Source: Marinifilum sp. N1E240
GTDB lineage: Bacteria; Bacteroidota; Bacteroidia; Bacteroidales; Marinifilaceae
Assembly (NCBI RefSeq): GCF_009295825.1
Contig: NZ_WHKF01000001.1
Location: 1 to 64,000, forward strand
Direction of reading: 5' to 3'
Length of the DNA: 64,000 bases
The position numbers and the translations under genes were made by a program. Of this stretch, positions 9,752 to 17,829 are shown piece after piece (within the stretch, counting starts at the first letter, position 1; the number at the start of each line of letters is the position of its first letter). The notes beneath the pieces were generated by a model, which did not search any database, was not told where the DNA came from, and worked only from the letters and a program-made list of their open reading frames with translations.

Positions 9752-9940
9752 CTTAACCACCAAGGATAACAAAGTACTTCACCAAGGAGCACGAAGTAAT
9801 ATCTAGGTCACGAAGTTTATAATATGTCTAGCATCTCACAGATACTAGACATGTAAATTCAAAATAGAAAAGTCTCACAAAAGAACCAAATATTCCTTTG
9901 TGAGACTTTGTGAAAATCCTTAGAGTGTACTTTGTGGTTA
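9752..9940. repeat. Intergenic palindromic repeat block
   Basis: The gap between the hydrolase and the nucleotidase is filled with inverted structures. The outer arms are imperfect (TAACCACCAAGG... near 9753 and ...ACTTTGTGGTTA near 9928). Inside lie ATGTCTAG-N13-CTAGACAT (9824-9852) and the terminator stem at 9871-9907. Repeated 'CACCAAGGA' and 'CACGAAG' words resemble common dispersed intergenic repeats of Bacteroidota. No coding sequence is visible. Confidence 0.5.
9861..9907 (-). terminator. Terminator of the nucleotidase gene
   Basis: Stem AGTCTCACAAA (9871-9881) / TTTGTGAGACT (9897-9907). On the minus strand it is followed by TTTCTATTTT. Confidence 0.7.
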
Positions 9941-9944
9941 AATA

Positions 9945-11681
9945 TTATTTTTTTCCGTACAGCAATTCATATTCTCTTTTACTAGCTGTTGCATGCCATT
10001 TTACAGGAAGTACAGTCCAGTTTTGGTTGCATTGAATGTCAACTGTTCCCTTTTTTTCTATCCACTTCATTAAATAGTAACGAAGATCTTTAGTTGTAGA
10101 ATTAATTAATCGCGATGTTAGTTCTTCTTTGCTTAAACCAGAACCTTCTGTTAAGTGATTACCACCACCATTACCACGATATGAATTTAATGCTACACGG
10201 TAAGTTTTATTGGTATCGAATTTCTCACCAGAACTCATTCCTGTAATATTGATTCTTTCACCGTAAGGTTTAGAAATATCAACCGTATAATCGATTCCTT
10301 CGGCAGAATCGTAATTGAAAAACATGGTACTTAGTCGACTACCATTCTCAGTAGTTGAGATAAATAACATTGGATCATTTGCTGATTTCATTTGTTGAAA
10401 CCAGTCTTTATAACTGAATTCAAGGAAATCTTTCACCTCTTGACCTGTTAAATTCATGGTATAAAGCAAATTCTCGAATCGATACAATTTAAACAAATCG
10501 CGTACCTGCAAATCACCTGAATCGATAGTTGCATTGTAGGATAGGGGAGCAGCAAAAGAAATTTCGGCATCAGCCAAATCCATTTGAATGTTCTGGATTA
10601 AATCGATGAATTTAGAATCTCCGAACATTGCATCTTTGGTCGATATGCTTTTTTGAAATGTTCCAACTTGTCTTGACACATAAGCTTCTACTTCCTGAAA
10701 TAAAGGCTGGAAATGATCCACATATGCTTTTGATTGATCCAATTCAGCAACTTTAACTAAATTTGGTTTTAATTTTTTCTCATATTTGTTTTCAGCAGAA
10801 TTCCATGTCAAATCTACCTCTACTTCTGCTATGAACTTTGCTCTGCTTTTTGGATTAATCACCAAAACCTTTTCTTGATTTGGATTTTCGACCCAAACAA
10901 TTTGTTCGTGATGATCGTGACCACAAATTACCATATCAATACCAGATACTTTTTGGGCAACCAAAATAGAAGCATTCTCAGGATTTACTCGATTAGCCTC
11001 ATGTTCTTCACCGGCACCAGAATGAAATAAGCCGATTACAAAATCAGGTTTTTCCTTCTCTTCAATAATTTTGATCCATTTCTTTGCAGATTCAACCATT
11101 GGTTCAAAATGCATTCCCGACCAGATTTTTTCCGGTAACCATTTAGGAATAGCAGGAGTAATTAAGCCTAAAACTGCAATTTTAGCTCCTTTTTTCTCAA
11201 TAATAGTATAAGGTTGGAAATATGGTTTCCCATCGGAATTTTTAACTGCATTGGCAGCCAACCAAGGAAATGCGAGTTCGTTTATCAGCTTATCGTAAAC
11301 AGCATGTCCTGGCTCAATGTCATGATTTCCAACAGTAGCAGCATTATAGCCCATGAAATTCATAACATCGGCACAAATGTGCTTGGTTTCTGTTTTCTCA
11401 AAATTTGAGTAGTAAACCAATGGATCTCCTTGAAGGATATCTCCATTATCTAAAAGAATAACTTCTGATTCACCGTTTTCTCGTTCTTGATTTACATAGG
11501 AATAAACTTGTGCTAAAGAGGTTTGAGTTTCTCTATCGTTTACCAAATCGTATGGGAAAAGAGCACCATGTACATCACTGGTTCCCATAATCGTCAGTTT
11601 TACTTGATCTGCTTTTTTAGGCGCACAAGAACTGAATAGTACAATGGAAATCAGTAAAAAATAAATATAACTTTTTCTCAT
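9945..11681 (-). CDS. 5'-nucleotidase/2',3'-cyclic phosphodiesterase family lipoprotein
   Basis: 578 residues. The signal ends in lipobox LFSSC, so it is a lipid-anchored periplasmic or surface protein. The N-terminal calcineurin-like metallophosphatase domain carries TSDVHG, DNGDILQG, VGNHD and GHDHHEQ, the metal ligands of the UshA/CpdB family. The C-terminal 5'-nucleotidase substrate domain includes LNSYRGNGGGNHL. Such enzymes strip phosphate from nucleotides outside the cytoplasm. A link to nucleic-acid scavenging with the endonuclease at 56.6-58.3 kb is inference. Nucleotide specificity is not resolved. Confidence 0.93.
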   Translation of the reverse strand: MRKSYIYFLLISIVLFSSCAPKKADQVKLTIMGTSDVHGALFPYDLVNDRETQTSLAQVYSYVNQERENGESEVILLDNGDILQGDPLVYYSNFEKTETKHICADVMNFMGYNAATVGNHDIEPGHAVYDKLINELAFPWLAANAVKNSDGKPYFQPYTIIEKKGAKIAVLGLITPAIPKWLPEKIWSGMHFEPMVESAKKWIKIIEEKEKPDFVIGLFHSGAGEEHEANRVNPENASILVAQKVSGIDMVICGHDHHEQIVWVENPNQEKVLVINPKSRAKFIAEVEVDLTWNSAENKYEKKLKPNLVKVAELDQSKAYVDHFQPLFQEVEAYVSRQVGTFQKSISTKDAMFGDSKFIDLIQNIQMDLADAEISFAAPLSYNATIDSGDLQVRDLFKLYRFENLLYTMNLTGQEVKDFLEFSYKDWFQQMKSANDPMLFISTTENGSRLSTMFFNYDSAEGIDYTVDISKPYGERINITGMSSGEKFDTNKTYRVALNSYRGNGGGNHLTEGSGLSKEELTSRLINSTTKDLRYYLMKWIEKKGTVDIQCNQNWTVLPVKWHATASKREYELLYGKK

Positions 11682-11751
11682 TTTGAAAATTTTAAAAGGA
11701 TGATAAAGTTAATATAAATCGTTGTAATAAGATTAAGGTGAGTAAATTAAT

Positions 11752-11946
11752 TTATCTGAAAAAGACTCCTGTTGAAGTATCTGGAGCATTAGTTCTTTTT
11801 CCTGCTTTTTTTACGACCTTTTTCTTTTCATCATTTGTGTAAAGTGACCAGTTACCAATTTCTTCTGTAGTTCTTTGGCATCCGAAACAAACACCGTTAC
11901 TATCTTGACGACATATTTTTATACAAGGGGATTCTATTTGACTCAT
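11752..11946 (-). CDS. DUF1289 family small protein
   Basis: 64 residues from ATG 11946 (MSQIESPCIKICR); the longer reading upstream lacks conserved sequence. SPCIKICRQDSNGVCFGC supplies the four cysteines typical of DUF1289, followed by the usual TTEEIGNW. The cysteines suggest metal binding, and the cellular role is unknown. Short, cytoplasmic, probably its own unit or the end of the MarR-led group (about 100 bases away). Confidence 0.85.
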   Translation of the reverse strand: MSQIESPCIKICRQDSNGVCFGCQRTTEEIGNWSLYTNDEKKKVVKKAGKRTNAPDTSTGVFFR

Positions 11947-12052
11947 AGTTTTGTTATTTAAAATGAATACAAATAAAGTAATTTTGCTTTGCAAATACAA
12001 GTTTTAGAAGCGCTATCAGGATCATTATTTGCATAGAAAATTTATAAAGCTA

Positions 12053-12559
12053 TTAAGATGTTTTCTTTTTTGACTTACCAGGTTTAAAAATGGATATAAA
12101 AATGCTCACAATGAGTGTTCCAGTCATACAGACACCCATAATATTTTGTGAATTTTCATACCATTGGTAATCTGCATCATGTAAAGAGTCTAATCCGATT
12201 TCTCCAGAAATGAGAACAAGTTTTTCAATCCATGGACCTGAGTAAATGGTGCCAAGAACTATAATGAGAACTGTAATGATCCATTTAAATATCAGCCAAG
12301 CGTGTTTAAAATAACCCCATTTGGTAAATTGAGAATACATCCAACCAGTTAATAAACAAAGGATAGCTGAAGGAACTAATATTTTCATATCAATAAAATG
12401 GATGATTTGATTCATCAGATGAAGTTGATCTCCAGTTTTGATATCATCGTTCATGAACTGTACTAAAAACATGATTAATCCTGTTGTGATCCATACACCT
12501 GCTGCAATTAAATGTATTGATTTTAGCCATTTTTTTTGTGTTACCGATAATTGTTTCAT
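12053..12559 (-). CDS. Integral membrane protein, DUF2269-like
   Basis: 168 residues with four hydrophobic helices (WLKSIHLIAAGVWITTGLIM, a second near 65-85, WLIFKWIITVLIIVLG, and one at about 140-160) and a basic C-terminus. The N-terminal helix with a conserved His and the WKWI-type third helix resemble the DUF2269 group of predicted membrane proteins. The function is unknown. It follows the MarR gene by five bases, so the two are almost surely cotranscribed, and this is the likely target of the regulator's control. Confidence 0.75.
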   Translation of the reverse strand: MKQLSVTQKKWLKSIHLIAAGVWITTGLIMFLVQFMNDDIKTGDQLHLMNQIIHFIDMKILVPSAILCLLTGWMYSQFTKWGYFKHAWLIFKWIITVLIIVLGTIYSGPWIEKLVLISGEIGLDSLHDADYQWYENSQNIMGVCMTGTLIVSIFISIFKPGKSKKKTS

Positions 12560-12564
12560 GGTTT

Positions 12565-13011
12565 TTATTTTAAAAATTTCTCTGTGTTTAAAATAACTTG
12601 CTTAAGGTTTTTAACCATTATTTCTTTGGTCTGTTCATCCATTCCTTTTGTTGCAACATTAGTTGATTCAAAGGCACATTGATGAAGTTGTGTGTTAAGT
12701 TTTTTGCCTTTATCGGTAATAAATAATTTGAATATTCTCTTGTCAGTATTATCTCTTCTTTTTTCGATGTAAGCAGCCGATTCCAATTTCTGGGTCATTC
12801 TGCTTGTATTTGCCATATCTTTATAGATACGATCACTAAGCTCTCCAATAGTCATTCCATCTGCTTCTGAAAGATGATATAGAATATTCCATTGTTCAGG
12901 AGTAATATCCAGCTTATTATTACTTAATATTTTAAAAAACACTCGTTTTATCATGATTGCACTAATGGCAATGTGGTGATTTACTGATGTTTCAAGATTT
13001 ATCTTTTCCAT
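12565..13011 (-). CDS. MarR family transcriptional regulator
   Basis: 148 residues from ATG 13011 (MEKINLET). An in-frame ATG at 13029 lies inside the operator and upstream of the predicted RNA start, so it is rejected. The winged helix is clear: DITPEQWNILYHLSEADGMT, then the recognition helix in KDMANTSRMTQKLE, then the wing RRDNTDKRIFKLFITDKGKK. MarR proteins are dimers that bind palindromes and release them on binding ligands. Two perfect palindromes lie in its promoter, so self-regulation is likely. Ligand unknown. Confidence 0.93.
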   Translation of the reverse strand: MEKINLETSVNHHIAISAIMIKRVFFKILSNNKLDITPEQWNILYHLSEADGMTIGELSDRIYKDMANTSRMTQKLESAAYIEKRRDNTDKRIFKLFITDKGKKLNTQLHQCAFESTNVATKGMDEQTKEIMVKNLKQVILNTEKFLK

Positions 13012-13021
13012 ATTGCATATG

Positions 13022-13060
13022 TTTGTCATGACAAATATATAAAATAATTTGTCATGACAA
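13022..13060. promoter_or_regulatory. Double palindromic MarR operator
   Basis: TTTGTCATGACAAA (13022-13035) is a perfect 14-base palindrome. TTGTCATGACAA (13049-13060) is a second copy of the same core. Their centres are 26 bases apart, about 2.5 turns. They cover the -33 and the -7 elements of the marR promoter. Confidence 0.85.
13032..13060 (-). promoter_or_regulatory. Promoter of marR and the membrane protein
   Basis: On the minus strand, TTG (13058-13060), 18 bases, then TATATTTG (13032-13039). The TTTG of the -7 box is the first half of one operator palindrome, and the -33 lies in the other. Confidence 0.75.
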
Positions 13061-13085
13061 GTATTTGATATAAATAGACCACAAA

Positions 13086-13177
13086 GAAAAATCCCGAACT
13101 TCGTTAAGCCCGGGATTTTCTCTAACCACTATTTACTAACCTAAATCTAATCTATGAAAAAACATCTCTGTTTTGTA
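13086..13177 (-). ncRNA. Predicted small RNA, copy 1
   Basis: The minus-strand -7 box TATATTTG is at 13183-13190; no TTG is seen at -33. The predicted RNA start is near 13177. The body is about 55 bases of A/U-rich sequence with a UUUUUUCAUAG segment and UUAGGUUAGUAA. It ends in a long stem, AAAATCCCG...CGGGATTTT (13088-13119), with inner pairs CTT/AAG and loop AACG, then five T. The total is about 92 bases. This copy has G-U where copies 2 and 3 have A-U in the stem. RNA ends are estimates. The family was not recognised. Confidence 0.65.
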
Positions 13178-13296
13178 TGATACAAATATAGGAGGTAGTT
13201 GTGCTAAATGGTATGAATGAAAGTTAAGGAATCTTAAAAGTGATTGGTTTGGGAATCAGAAAGTAAGATGAGAGAGAAATTGAATAGACCACAAAG

Positions 13297-13390
13297 AAAA
13301 ATCCCGAACTTCGTTAAGTCCGGGATTTTCTCTAACCACTATTTACTAACCTAAATCTAATCTATGAAAAAACATTCTCTGTTTTTTGTA
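13297..13390 (-). ncRNA. Predicted small RNA, copy 2
   Basis: The -7 box reads TACATTTG (13396-13403): TA and TTTG are kept while the two free positions change relative to copies 1 and 3, which supports selection for promoter function. Two small insertions of T lie in the 5' part. The terminator stem is at about 13299-13330, with T-run 13298-13302 on the minus strand. Length about 94 bases. Confidence 0.65.
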
Positions 13391-13513
13391 TGTAACAAAT
13401 GTAGGTGATAATTGTGCTAAATGGTATGAATGAAAGTTAAGGAAGCTTAAAAGTGATTGGTTTGAGGATCAGAAAGTAAGATGAAAGAGAAGTTGAATTG
13501 AAATTACCACAAA

Positions 13514-13605
13514 GAAAAATCCCGAACTTCGTTAAGTCCGGGATTTTCTCTAACCACTATTTACTAACCTAAATCTAATCTATGAAAAAACATCTCTGTT
13601 TTGTA
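13514..13605 (-). ncRNA. Predicted small RNA, copy 3
   Basis: The -7 box TATATTTG is at 13611-13618, and the body is the same as copy 1. The terminator stem is at about 13516-13547 with five T on the minus strand (13515-13519). The unit sits directly downstream of the helicase gene on the same strand, so read-through from the helicase could also reach it. Confidence 0.65.
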
Positions 13606-13687
13606 TGATACAAATATAGGAGGTAGTTGTGCTAAATGGTATGAATGAAAGTTAATGAAACTTAAATATGAGTGATTTAGTATCAAT

Positions 13688-16153
13688 TTATTGTTTTGTA
13701 TTCTTTAAAAAGGCTTGAATGTATCTGATTTCGGAATATGAATAATCCTTTCCTAAAGCCTCTTTAACAGGATTCAAACTTTCTAGTCCATGAATATTAA
13801 ACTGCTCTTTTATCTTCTTGATCTTTTTGGATTCAACAAAATTTTTCAAATCTAACATTCCCAAGCCTACATAGTGTGCCAAATGAGTTTCAATAGTAGT
13901 TGCTGTTAGTTCTCTAAAAGCAGCTATTTCACGAATACTTTTACCATCCTGATACAATTCAAAGCTAATCAACTTGGTATCTTGTTTTTTCTTTTTCGGT
14001 TTTTCTTTTTGCTCAGGAGTTTCAAAGAAATTTAGCATACCCAGACCTTTTTCTTGTCTGTAATCGGTTACCAATTTGATTACATCCTGACCGTATCGTT
14101 CAATTTTCTTTTTCCCAAATCCTTTTACCGATTTTAACTGTTCAGTAGTGCATGGCAGTTGGTTGGCTATATCAACTAAACTTCTTTGCGAAGCAATATA
14201 AAAGACCGGCGCATTAATTTTATCTGCTAAATCTTTTCTCCATTTTTTCAAGCTCAGAAGCAATTTTGGATGTTCCACATTCTCATCAACAACCTCACGT
14301 TTTCGTTTTGTTCTAAAGCCAGATTTTTCGAGATGAGCTTTTGCTCTTACATCGAGATAAGTTTCAATATCAAAACCATTTAAACAGGCTTTTAAACAAG
14401 CAGATTTAACACTCGTATTTTCGTGAAGCTGCTTAAGATATTCATTAATAAGTTTCTGAATGGCTTGATTATCTGTCTCACAACTATAATCGTTTAAGAT
14501 TGATAGAATGTGCTGATCCAGTTTTTCTACAAAATATTTGCTTGCTTTTTTTAGGCGATCTTGTGCTTCTTTGTTTTCGTCCAACTTTTCATTGCCGAGG
14601 CAATATCGTTTTAATGTTGGGATAAATTTAGCGGCTATATCAACAATATCGGTTTGAAAAGAAGCAAAGCCAGCTTTTACTTTTTCAGGCAGATTACCTT
14701 GAAAAGTTTTTAAATTATCCTGTAATTGCTTGTTCAGATTACGATAAGGTCTGAATATTTCGGAGTAGATAAAAAGCTCTTCCAAAAGTTGAAACTGAAA
14801 ACTTCTTTTGGCAATTTCCAACTGCTCCTCTTTTGGAGGATTATTTTCAATGTAATTGGTGAATTGGGACACCGATTGATCACAAATAATTCCGCTTTCG
14901 CTTAATCTCGATTTTAAAACCAGACCTTCCAAAGTTTTACAACGACTCAAAGCCACATAAACCTGTCCATGAGCAAATGCAGCATTGGCATCAATAACAG
15001 CTTTTTCGAATGTTAAGCCCTGACTCTTGTGAATGGTAATTGCCCAAGCCATTTTAAGTGGATACTGGGTAAATTGTCCAACCACATCTTCTTCAATTTC
15101 TTTAGATTCTTGGTTGATGCTGTATTTTATACTTTGCCATTCTTCTTTATGAACTTCAATTTCGGAAGCATCATCCTTACATTTCACCAATATCGTATCG
15201 TCTTCGAATCCTGTTACAGTTCCAATTTTACCATTGAAATAAAGCTTTTCTGGAGAACTGTCATTTTTTACAAACATGACTTGTGCACCAACTTTAAGGT
15301 TCAATTTTTCTTCAGTAGGAAAGGAGTATTCGGGAAATTGACCATCGACAACTGCAGAGAAGCTTTGCGATTTGGCTTTTAATTTTTGTAATCGTTCCTC
15401 ATTAATTTTCTGAGCTCTGGCATTGTGTGTTGTTAGCGTAATATATCCATCTTCCTTTTCAGTATCGAATTCAGGCTTATATCTTTTTTCAAGCTTTTGA
15501 AAAGAGGCATGTGAGAGATGATTGTTTCTGATTTCGTTCAAAATTTGAATAAAATTCTGATCTTTTTGTCGGTAAACATGTTTCAGTTCAATACTAATAT
15601 GTTGTGCCGATCGAAAAGCTCTACTACTAAAGAAAAAAGCCGTTTCGTAATGTTGACGAAGTAAACTCCACTCTTCATTTTTCACAACCGGAGGCAATTG
15701 CTGTAAGTCTCCAATCATTAAAATCTGAACACCACCAAAAGGTAAATTTCGATTCTTGAATTTTCGTAAAACTTCATCAATCCCATCCAATAAATCAGCT
15801 CTAACCATACTGATTTCATCAATAATCAGAAGATCAAGAGATTTTATTAAGTTGATTTTTTCTTTGCGATATTTTCGAACGGAAGATTCTGCTGCGTTTT
15901 GTTTTTCATTTAAGATTTGTCCTGGAAGAATAGGACCAAATGGCAACTGAAAAAAGGAATGAATGGTAACACCTCCGGCATTAATTGCAGCTACTCCGGT
16001 AGGAGCAACAACAACCATTCGTTTAGGTAGTTCAGCTTTTAGCTGTCGTAAAAATGTTGTTTTACCTGTCCCTGCCTTACCGGTTAAGAATATAGTTGTG
16101 TTGGTATTTCGAACAAACTTATGCGCTAGTTCGAGTTGTTCATTGCTTTCCAT
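13688..16153 (-). CDS. Pif1-like helicase with HRDC and helix-turn-helix domains
   Basis: 821 residues. N-terminal superfamily 1B helicase of the Pif1/RecD type: Walker A GKAGTGKTT (25-33), VVAPTGVAAINAGG (motif Ia), LLIIDEISMVRADL (Walker B), motif V/VI segments AWAITIHKSQGLTF and YVALSRCKTLEGLVL. A long linker is followed by an HRDC-like domain (INAPVFYIASQRSLVDIAN, VKGFGKKKIERYG) and a C-terminal helix-turn-helix (GKSIREIAAFRELTATTIET). HRDC and helix-turn-helix parts bind DNA in RecQ-type helicases. The fusion is probably a DNA-unwinding repair or replication enzyme; the exact role is unknown. Single gene, upstream of the small-RNA array. Confidence 0.92.
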   Translation of the reverse strand: MESNEQLELAHKFVRNTNTTIFLTGKAGTGKTTFLRQLKAELPKRMVVVAPTGVAAINAGGVTIHSFFQLPFGPILPGQILNEKQNAAESSVRKYRKEKINLIKSLDLLIIDEISMVRADLLDGIDEVLRKFKNRNLPFGGVQILMIGDLQQLPPVVKNEEWSLLRQHYETAFFFSSRAFRSAQHISIELKHVYRQKDQNFIQILNEIRNNHLSHASFQKLEKRYKPEFDTEKEDGYITLTTHNARAQKINEERLQKLKAKSQSFSAVVDGQFPEYSFPTEEKLNLKVGAQVMFVKNDSSPEKLYFNGKIGTVTGFEDDTILVKCKDDASEIEVHKEEWQSIKYSINQESKEIEEDVVGQFTQYPLKMAWAITIHKSQGLTFEKAVIDANAAFAHGQVYVALSRCKTLEGLVLKSRLSESGIICDQSVSQFTNYIENNPPKEEQLEIAKRSFQFQLLEELFIYSEIFRPYRNLNKQLQDNLKTFQGNLPEKVKAGFASFQTDIVDIAAKFIPTLKRYCLGNEKLDENKEAQDRLKKASKYFVEKLDQHILSILNDYSCETDNQAIQKLINEYLKQLHENTSVKSACLKACLNGFDIETYLDVRAKAHLEKSGFRTKRKREVVDENVEHPKLLLSLKKWRKDLADKINAPVFYIASQRSLVDIANQLPCTTEQLKSVKGFGKKKIERYGQDVIKLVTDYRQEKGLGMLNFFETPEQKEKPKKKKQDTKLISFELYQDGKSIREIAAFRELTATTIETHLAHYVGLGMLDLKNFVESKKIKKIKEQFNIHGLESLNPVKEALGKDYSYSEIRYIQAFLKNTKQ

Positions 16154-16250
16154 TAAGTACGATTCTGTATGAATTTTAAAAGTACAAAATGTTTATGATT
16201 AAGCAGGTTTTCTTAAGGATTATTGATTATTATTTGATTCAGTTTTTGAT

Positions 16251-16481
16251 TTAATTAGGCATATTGTAGTGCACATAACAAATGTAACCTAGGAAATTTT
16301 GTTGTCTTCTGGTTAAAGGTAGTTTCTGGATTTCAGTATGTTCATTTGAATTTTTAAGACTAACATGTATATGTAATTCTTTAAAATTCGATTTGGTTTC
16401 CTTTAAGTTAATATTTGAAATTACCCAAGGAGAGGAAATATTCAGAGCTTGTGAAAATATTTTGTATTCATTCATGTTCAA
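16251..16481 (-). pseudogene. ISL3-family transposase N-terminal remnant
   Basis: 76 codons. The start (MNEYKIFSQALNISSPW followed by VISNINL and KELHIHV) resembles the N-terminus of ISL3 transposases. The end (RRQQNFLGYICYVHYNMP) resembles the later 'WRHLNFFxYxCYxHxRVPR' block of the same family. The zinc-binding CPxCG between them is missing, and a stop follows at once, so most of the transposase is gone. No inverted repeats were found. From memory of family consensus only. Confidence 0.6.
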
Positions 16482-16489
16482 GGTTTTTG

Positions 16490-16524
16490 AAATCGAATCC
16501 GGAAGTTTAAATTTCCGGATTCGA
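16490..16524 (-). terminator. Hairpin after the porin gene
   Basis: Perfect 12-pair stem TCGAATCCGGAA (16493-16504) / TTCCGGATTCGA (16513-16524) with an eight-base loop. Only three T follow directly on the minus strand, so it is a strong hairpin but a modest terminator. It lies 43 bases after the porin stop. Confidence 0.6.
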
Positions 16525-16566
16525 CAAGAATGATTAGTTGCTTTTTTTATTTAAAAATGAATAAAT

Positions 16567-17802
16567 CTAAAAAGCGTATTTAAAATGCAATAAGAATCTT
16601 GTGCTGTTTACAAGATCAGAGTTAGCAACGGTTCCATCGATTTGTGTTGTTCCGTAAGCAGCACCACTATAAATTACTTCACCACCTATTTTCATTTTAC
16701 CAGATAAAAATTCAATTCTAGGTGCTACCTGATATAAATAATCAATGTTTGAACCACGACTATAAAGTCCAACAAAATTGTCGTTATTCATTGCCAGGTT
16801 GTCATCAGCACCTAGGTTTGAACTGTATCCAGCATTTAAACCATAGCGAACATTGCCTGTTGTTGTAAAGATATCAGAGGTCAAATTCCATGTTTTAATA
16901 TTTGTGTACTCATAGTCACCATTCGACTTTACATTTTTCACACCGTATCCGCCAATCATAGTGAAGTTATACATGTTTTGTCCGTAAATACTTTGGATAT
17001 TCCATTTGAATTTTTTCCCTGTAATACCTAACCAATAGTTCATGTAGAAACTTCCAATTCTTTCGTCAGTCTTTATTCCATTGCTATTGACTGTTAAAGG
17101 CATTAAAGTTCGGTAACCAACAGTTGCTCCTGTAGAAATTACATTTGATAATTTAGTTTCAAATCGAGTGTTGATTTCAGGAATGCTTGATTGTTGTGCA
17201 TATTTTACATTTGCACCATCAGGTCCGTTACTTTTAAAATCCATTTCAGAAAGTAAAGATAGACTCAGATTACTATTACTAAATTTTCTTGTGTACCTCA
17301 ACTGTGGTGCTCTGTTAAGTAATCCGAAAGGAACACCTGCACCCCAGTGTAATACTCTTGGAAATGCTGATTCAATAAACATTGGATGCCAGTATTTACC
17401 AGCAAGTAATTGATCTTTTTCCCAATCAAGTTTTACAAATGCATGACGTAGTCGTAGCAATCCTGATTTATCGTTTGAGGTTCCAACAAAATCACCTTCA
17501 ATTACTACAGTACCCTTTGCTCCGAAAGCTTCAAATCCTGATACCGTAACATTTAAGCGCGATTGAATAGTTGTCATGAAGAATTCCGATCTGTCGTTTA
17601 AGTCATTGCCTTCAAGATCTAAAGATTCAGCAGCTGGATACAATAAGATTGCTCCCTCTCTGGCATTAACAGTTTTACGAGTATCGAAATAAGTTTCTGC
17701 AGCTACAAACCCTTTGAGTTTAATATTTACTTTTTCTTGAGCTTTTGCAAATAATCCAAAACAGATTAACAAAGCAGGTAATATAAATTTAATAGTTTTC
17801 AT
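16567..17802 (-). CDS. Outer-membrane porin-like beta-barrel protein
   Basis: 411 residues with signal peptide (cleavage after GLFAKAQ). Alternating polar and aromatic strands, a conserved N-terminal LKGFVAAETYFDTR strand and a terminal FLLHFKYAF ending in Phe are typical of a trimeric-porin-like or DcaP-like barrel. It follows the CstA-type gene by 27 bases, so it very likely forms an operon with it and supplies the outer-membrane route for the same substrate. That pairing is inference; the substrate is not known. The short leader on the minus strand contains CTAAATCT (17811-17818 on the plus strand as AGATTTAG). Confidence 0.8.
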   Translation of the reverse strand: MKTIKFILPALLICFGLFAKAQEKVNIKLKGFVAAETYFDTRKTVNAREGAILLYPAAESLDLEGNDLNDRSEFFMTTIQSRLNVTVSGFEAFGAKGTVVIEGDFVGTSNDKSGLLRLRHAFVKLDWEKDQLLAGKYWHPMFIESAFPRVLHWGAGVPFGLLNRAPQLRYTRKFSNSNLSLSLLSEMDFKSNGPDGANVKYAQQSSIPEINTRFETKLSNVISTGATVGYRTLMPLTVNSNGIKTDERIGSFYMNYWLGITGKKFKWNIQSIYGQNMYNFTMIGGYGVKNVKSNGDYEYTNIKTWNLTSDIFTTTGNVRYGLNAGYSSNLGADDNLAMNNDNFVGLYSRGSNIDYLYQVAPRIEFLSGKMKIGGEVIYSGAAYGTTQIDGTVANSDLVNSTRFLLHFKYAF

Positions 17803-17829
17803 TTCTATACAGATTTAGATAATTGAGTT

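Larger units (their letters stand above)
13078..13670 (-). repeat. Three tandem copies of a ~190-bp small-RNA unit
   Basis: Copies begin at 13078, 13289 and 13506 (ACCACAAAGAAAAATCCCG) and stay aligned for about 160-190 bases. Each holds a terminator hairpin, a 60-base middle, a minus-strand -7 box and a conserved upstream block (GTGCTAAATGGTATGAATG). Unit spacings are 211 and 217 bases. Differences fall where function is kept: the variable bases of the -7 box and a G-U exchange in the stem. No gene other than the predicted RNAs is seen between marR and the helicase. Confidence 0.9.

Noticed and set aside
13029-13029. ATG 13029 as MarR start
   Set aside because: It lies inside an operator and upstream of the predicted RNA start; ATG 13011 fits the family better.
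13151-13182. Plus-strand mini-frames starting ATGAAAAAACAT in the tandem units
   Set aside because: Only 8-14 codons, different length and sequence in copy 2, and no sign of codon-level conservation; better explained as the antisense side of the predicted RNAs.
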